64,000 nucleotides of DNA, taken from contig NC_067206.1 of the NCBI RefSeq assembly GCF_026262505.1, forward strand, positions 14,132,205 to 14,196,204, written 5' to 3'. The position numbers and the translations under genes were made by a program. The notes below the pieces were generated by a model. The model did no database searches, was not told the DNA's origin, and saw nothing but the letters and a program-made list of their open reading frames with translations. Positions within the stretch are counted from its first letter, which is position 1. Every line of letters begins with the position of its first letter. This document shows positions 59,887-64,000 of the stretch, in pieces. The DNA comes from Trichomonas vaginalis G3. Lineage: Eukaryota; Parabasalia; Trichomonadida; Trichomonadidae.

Positions 59887-60285
59887 ATGGTAAATCCAGC
59901 TGAACACAAGCCAATCATCCACAAGAAGACAAACAGATTCCACCGCCCACAGTCCGATCTCTGGAAGCGTGTTCCTTCCGCTTGGCGCCATCCACGTGGT
60001 ATCGATTCTCGTTTCCGCAGGAAGTATCGTGGCACACCACTCCACCCAAGTGCTGGTTTTGGCTCTGATAAGGAAACAAGATTCATGCTTCCAAACGGCT
60101 TCATCCCAGTTATCGTTCGCTCACTCAAAGATCTCGACATGTTACTTACAAAGAATACAACACATGGAGCAATGATCTCTGCTCAGGTTAGTGCTAAGCT
60201 TCAGCAAGAAATCATCAAGAAAGCTCAGGAATTAAACATCGAAATCCTCAACCAAGCTCGTAAGCATGTTGCTCAGGAGCAGTAA
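59887..60285 (+). CDS. RPL32: 60S ribosomal protein eL32
   Basis: 132 residues from ATG 59887. The family signature is complete: IHKKTNRFHRPQSDLWKRV, WRHPRGIDSRFRRKYRG, PLHPSAGFGSDKETRFMLPN and the C-terminal DLDMLLTKNTTHGAMISAQ. The usual length is about 130 residues. It binds 28S rRNA near the polypeptide exit side of the large subunit. GC-richer codons than the surroundings fit a highly expressed gene. Confidence 0.96.
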   Translation: MVNPAEHKPIIHKKTNRFHRPQSDLWKRVPSAWRHPRGIDSRFRRKYRGTPLHPSAGFGSDKETRFMLPNGFIPVIVRSLKDLDMLLTKNTTHGAMISAQVSAKLQQEIIKKAQELNIEILNQARKHVAQEQ

Positions 60286-60866
60286 ATAAAATACCAATCT
60301 ACCAACTGGATTATTTTATAAAGAACTCATTGAAATAAATCATTTCCAATTTTTATTTTAAAATTAATAATATTTTTTATGTAGCAATCATGTTTTATCT
60401 TGCTTCGATTTAAATAAATGTCCATTTAAAGATTTATTTTCGTTTTTCTCAAAAAGAACTGTTCTTGAAATATTATCTCATTAATTTTGGTTTAATGTTG
60501 ATATGCATTCGCCAGCCATAAATATGAGTGAATTAAGTGTTTTTAATGATATCTGCAATTTGTTAAGTTTCAATTATAAATTTTCTAATCAATACTGATT
60601 TTAAATCACGATGCAATAGTTATTTCAATGAACACCTGCCAAAGCTGATTGAAAGTATTATCATGAATAATGCTACATTGAATTTATGCTTAATGATCGA
60701 GTTCATTCTCAGAATGTTAAATTTGAACTACTTCATAGAATGCAAAGGCGTCATTTTGAAGTTCAGAAGAGAACTAGATCTAAATAAAAGTAAAATTAAA
60801 ATAAAAATTAAGTTTTTAAAGAATTGATGTATGCAAACATATTATATATTTATATTTCCTGAAATA
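60286..60866. other. Spacer between convergent genes
   Basis: About 580 AT-rich bases between the eL32 stop and the acyltransferase stop. No gene or repeat is supported. Confidence 0.5.
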
Positions 60867-61976
60867 TTACTCATTTTTCGGTTTTGAGTTCAATTCTTTT
60901 CGACGTTTTTCTTCATTTTCAATAATCTTCTTCCAATATTTATCTGGAACCCATTCTTCGCATTCAGGAACAGGTTCTGGGAAGAGAAATTCTTTCCAAT
61001 TATGTATAAAGCCATAATCATACATATTTTTAACTGGTTTCTTAGATTTATCATTCCGATGCTTGTAATAATAATCACCCCACTTGTCAAGTTCAATTGT
61101 TGTCCTTCCTGTGGAAATGAAGTAAATTTGTTGTCCGATGAAAATTACGAGGAAAATAATTATGAAAAAGAACAAAAATTCACAGAACGCGTTGAACTTC
61201 TGTTCTTTTATGAGAACAACAGCAAAAATCTGTGCATTGACCTTAAAACTATTGGTCCATTTAATTTTTTGATAATAAGCATACATGATCAAGAAGGTAA
61301 CATACAAATCAGCATACAAATAATATGCTGATGCCACAACGCAGCCAACCAAAAATAATAAGAACCATCTATGGGTTCTTTCGCCAATTGAAGCAACTAC
61401 CCATGGGCAATAGTGATCGTATTTGGCAATTCGACGCTGTGTATAGTTGCAGTAGCGAGATCTTGCAACGGCTGGGATGTGAAGTGTTCTGCAAACTTTG
61501 TGATTGTAAAGAATGAAGTCGAATGGGTATTTCTTCATATATCCGATAACATTTTTGGAAGTGATAACGCCAGGATCTAAAAATTGAAGAGCAATTATAA
61601 TTATCCAAGGAATTGCAGGTAAAACAACGCTTAAAATCTTATGAAGGAACAGATTTTTGTAGAAAATATGAATATATGGATATGTGCAAAACCAATAATC
61701 AGCAACTAAACCTGCATAAAGTAATGCGAAACTTATTAGAATGAAATATCTGCAAGGACCGTTCTTACCCATGCATGTATCATTATGGTCCGGTGAATCT
61801 GGTATATTAAATATCTTTTTATATTTTGCAATGAACCAATTCGGAAGTGTATTTGCGAAAAATCTGTAAATTGAGCCAATAAATGTATTTCTAACACAGC
61901 TGTTGTTACCATATATCATTACGAATGTGGCAAATGCAATAAACAATATGTAAGCTATAATAATGTATCCAATCAT
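60867..61976 (-). CDS. DHHC-type (DHYC variant) protein S-acyltransferase
   Basis: 369 residues. Hydrophobic segments lie near 1-22, 77-97, 112-133, 205-235 and 262-292. Between the second and third pairs is the cysteine-rich domain, ending in YDHYCPWV at 186-193, where DHYC (187-190) replaces DHHC. DHYC occurs in active yeast enzymes such as Akr1 and Pfa5. Several usual zinc ligands are altered (CRTLHIPAVARSRYCNYTQRR; ASIGERTHRWF in place of NCVGxxNxxxF). The family transfers palmitate to cysteines of proteins at Golgi and plasma membranes. Activity is therefore likely but not certain. Confidence 0.85.
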   Translation of the reverse strand: MIGYIIIAYILFIAFATFVMIYGNNSCVRNTFIGSIYRFFANTLPNWFIAKYKKIFNIPDSPDHNDTCMGKNGPCRYFILISFALLYAGLVADYWFCTYPYIHIFYKNLFLHKILSVVLPAIPWIIIIALQFLDPGVITSKNVIGYMKKYPFDFILYNHKVCRTLHIPAVARSRYCNYTQRRIAKYDHYCPWVVASIGERTHRWFLLFLVGCVVASAYYLYADLYVTFLIMYAYYQKIKWTNSFKVNAQIFAVVLIKEQKFNAFCEFLFFFIIIFLVIFIGQQIYFISTGRTTIELDKWGDYYYKHRNDKSKKPVKNMYDYGFIHNWKEFLFPEPVPECEEWVPDKYWKKIIENEEKRRKELNSKPKNE

Positions 61977-62068
61977 AAATTTTTTTATATAAAAATTATT
62001 CCGTGTAAATTTTTGAATAATCTCAATTTTTTTTCAATATCTACGGAATTTATAACGAACTCAAAAAA
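61977..62068. promoter_or_regulatory. Short divergent intergenic region
   Basis: 92 bases separate the start codons of the acyltransferase (minus) and the UBX protein (plus), so both promoters must lie here. A TCAAAAAA lies directly before the plus-strand ATG. No clear TCAYW copy is seen for the minus strand. Confidence 0.45.
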
Positions 62069-62971
62069 ATGCATCCTAAAATACATCCAACAATACCATT
62101 AATACATCCAAAACCAGCTGCACATCCTCCAAAAGAGGATTCTGCTGCTCATTGTGCAAAATTGGAAAAATTTGTTCATAAACAATCAGAAGAAATCACA
62201 AATCTTCAAAATCAGATATGTGAACAGCGAGAGAAAAACGCTGCAATACAAAAAAGGATTAATGAAATGAAACAATTCCTCGAAGAATATGATTTACATT
62301 GGGTTGGAGGTCCAGGACCAAAAGAAAGGAACTTTGAGCACGGACTTGATGATATGGAACTATTCATGATTAGAGTAAAGAAGCTAAATGAGGATGCAGA
62401 AGCTGTTAAACCTAAAATTAAACAAGATAAAAATATTTCAAAAATGCAAAGTGATAAGCCAGTTCTTATCACTCTATATAATGAGCATTTTACTGTTAAT
62501 AATGGCGAAGAAAGACCTTACGATGAAACATTAAGTACACAATTTTTCAGAGATATTTATGATGGATATTATCCAGAAGAATTCAAAGATATATATCCAG
62601 ACGGATTTGTTATGAATATTGTAGATAAGCGCACAATAAATCAATTCAAAGGAAAAGCCAGAACAATAGCAACACCACAACCAAAGAATGAAGAAAAGAA
62701 AGATCCACAATATGTACTTAATCCAGATGGAGAATATGGTGTTGGCGATGGAAAGCTTCATCTCAGACTTCCTTCTGGAAGAGAAATTTTGAAATCAAAA
62801 CCGAATATGACAATGCATGAAGTTCGGAAATTCATTGTAAGCACATTCAATCTGAAAAACTTTGAAGTTATGGATCCCTTCAAAAACGCTCCTTATGATG
62901 ATAATGCAACTCTGAGCTCTTTGAAACTATATCCAAAGGGAATAGTGAATGTCCAATTATCAGAAAAATAA
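62069..62971 (+). CDS. UBXN11 (socius)-like SEP and UBX protein
   Basis: 300 residues. A Pro/His-rich start (HPKIHPTIPLIHPKPAAHPP) is followed by a coiled coil (about 28-78). A conserved EEYDLHWVGGPGPK segment follows at about 72-85. A SEP domain lies around 128-190 (LYNEHFTVNNGEERPYDETL, FVMNIVDKR). The UBX domain is C-terminal (about 222-298: KLHLRLPSGREILKSKPNMT, MHEVRKFIVSTF). This order matches UBXN11, a p97/Cdc48 adaptor linked to Rho-type signalling. The UBX loop carrying Phe-Pro-Arg in p97 binders is not obvious, so p97 binding is uncertain. Confidence 0.82.
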   Translation: MHPKIHPTIPLIHPKPAAHPPKEDSAAHCAKLEKFVHKQSEEITNLQNQICEQREKNAAIQKRINEMKQFLEEYDLHWVGGPGPKERNFEHGLDDMELFMIRVKKLNEDAEAVKPKIKQDKNISKMQSDKPVLITLYNEHFTVNNGEERPYDETLSTQFFRDIYDGYYPEEFKDIYPDGFVMNIVDKRTINQFKGKARTIATPQPKNEEKKDPQYVLNPDGEYGVGDGKLHLRLPSGREILKSKPNMTMHEVRKFIVSTFNLKNFEVMDPFKNAPYDDNATLSSLKLYPKGIVNVQLSEK

Positions 62972-63118
62972 TATATATTTGTTTGTATAAATATTTGTTT
63001 TATAAAATAACATAAATTTTTATTTTTTTACTATATTCATGGTATATTGCTTGAATCAATAGATAATTATAAGCCACTGTCAATAACAATTATTATCATC
63101 ACTGATAAATGCTGAAAT
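62972..63118. other. Short 3' spacer
   Basis: AT-rich 3' region of the UBX gene leading into the foldback element. Weak further pairing of TGTCAATAAC (63078) with sequence near 63665 suggests that the element may start here. Confidence 0.4.
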
Positions 63119-63632
63119 TACTTTAATTCAATGTTGTGTGATTTCTTGAAAAATATTTTTTCCGTAATTTTGTATAGTTTACAAATAAAAAAATTTAAAA
63201 AATTATTAAAATTAAGTGTTTAGATTATTTGCAAAATGTTTAGAAATAATTCAGTTAACCGTAAAGAGGTTTGATTCAAAAACTTCAAAATGGAGCGAAA
63301 CTAAAATGCTGCGGGTACCTTGGAAATTTCCCAGCAATTTGTCTCCAGGACTACAAAAATGAATTAGGAGCCATTGTTAAAAGTCTCCAATGCATCATTT
63401 GAGACTCCAGTTAACAATCAATATTCATCTTCATACAAAGCTACCAAAATTATTTCATTTTTAGAATACATGGAGAGTAGCACCTTTTGCTACTCATATC
63501 CAAGGAGAATAACACCTTGCATTTAACTAAACACTTAATTTTATTAATTTTTTAAATTTTTTATTACTTGTAAACTATTCAAAATTAGGAAAATGTTTTT
63601 TCAAGTTTCCCTCAAAATTGAATAGAAAGTAT
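63119..63632. mobile_element. Foldback (MITE-like) element
   Basis: Long inverted arms: left about 63119-63222, containing GTATAGTTTACAAATAAAAA and AATTAAGTGTTTA, and right about 63528-63632, containing TAAACACTTAATTTTATTAA and CTTGTAAACTATTC. Pairing continues through CTTGAAAAA..TTTTTCAAG to TACTTT/AAAGTA. The centre holds small hairpins: AGTCTC..GAGACT near 63390-63415 and GAGTAGC..GCTACTC near 63476-63495. No protein is encoded. A clear target duplication is not seen. Confidence 0.75.
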
Positions 63633-63834
63633 TATATAAGTAGCACTGGAAAACGTTGAATTATAATTTTTGACATTCTCAAAAAAAATTAAAAACGAGG
63701 AATTTGATTGGAATTGCATGCAAATTCTATGTTTAAAATAAATACCCATGCGAAAATTCATTTAAGGATATAATAAATTTTGTAAAATTTTCCGCCAAAA
63801 AGTGAGAAATTGAGGACTCTGTTCGCATTTCGAA

Positions 63835-64000
63835 ATGGAAGATGAACAGCAACTTGCAAAAGTTATCACAGAGATGCCAAATTTTGTTCAAGAATATACT
63901 CTCATGCAAAGTATGAAGCAATACTTCGCTGCCCTCCGCCATACAAGAGGTCATAATCCGGAAGGTTCTCCAATAGATTTGGAAGTTCTTCTGTTATTAA
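63835..64000 (+). CDS. 5' end of an unrecognised gene, cut by window edge
   Basis: Open from ATG 63835 to the last base, 55 codons. Translation starts MEDEQQLAKVITEMPNFVQE and continues with a helical YTLMQSMKQYFAALRHTRG, then EGSPIDLEVLLLL. The composition is protein-like and the preceding 50 bases contain AAAAAGTGAGAAATTGAGG. Too short to identify. Confidence 0.6.
   Translation, partial: MEDEQQLAKVITEMPNFVQEYTLMQSMKQYFAALRHTRGHNPEGSPIDLEVLLLL

Overview
The window is AT-rich nuclear DNA of a unicellular eukaryote, most likely a trichomonad (Trichomonas-type parabasalid). The signs are intron-less genes packed on both strands, start codons only about 10 to 30 bases from TCAYW-like initiator motifs, trichomonad-style ankyrin genes built from nearly identical 33-residue repeats, and a complete-length Maverick/Polinton with a 6-base target duplication. 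The species is inferred, not proven. Cytosolic ribosomal proteins uL6, uS17 and eL32, Arf GTPases, a bromodomain protein, a PC4 coactivator and a DHHC-type acyltransferase confirm a eukaryote.

Region by region. (1) 1-9560: a tandem array of over 5 kb (units carry CATGACAAAACATATACGA and CATTACGATGAAGAAGT) that runs off the left edge. Next to it is a compact replicon-like cluster: a superfamily-3 helicase, a possible primase partner, three or four small ORFs and several repeat sets. (2) 9561-30328: ordinary genes, namely a coiled-coil protein, an eEF1A-lysine-methyltransferase-like enzyme, an ankyrin gene with a frameshift near its 3' end, an Sfi1-like centrin-binding protein, uL6, two tandem Arf-family GTPases, an ARM-like protein, a bromodomain protein, PC4, a PIN-like membrane transporter and a divergent gene pair sharing a 26-base promoter. 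(3) 30329-33413: a GC-rich structured-RNA candidate and a MULE-like DNA transposon with 10-base target duplications, holding a nested foldback element and a cluster of hairpins. (4) 33414-57568: a large helical protein, ankyrin fragments and a decayed ankyrin gene full of ~34-bp tandem repeats. A 17,028-bp Polinton (37387-54414) is inserted in it, and a second 1-kb MULE-type element lies in the same locus. (5) 57569-64000: ribosomal genes uS17 and eL32, a DHYC-type acyltransferase, a UBXN11-like protein, a foldback element and the start of a gene cut by the window edge.

The most unusual signal is a palindromic hairpin, core AGGTGAGATCTCACCT, followed by AAACATTATTTTTGG or a close variant. It recurs many times in the left array, once downstream of the helicase cluster and once inside the Polinton. 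In two array copies both its inner and outer stems have changed with compensation. A second palindromic module (GACC..GGTC hairpin plus GCCGC..GCGGC hairpin) is likewise shared between the array and the Polinton, where related copies sit inside reading frames. A third structured family is a ~78-base hairpin at 33197 and 58162 with a conserved loop but divergent, still self-complementary stems. The window therefore holds several kinds of small, structure-conserving palindromes spread across unrelated hosts.
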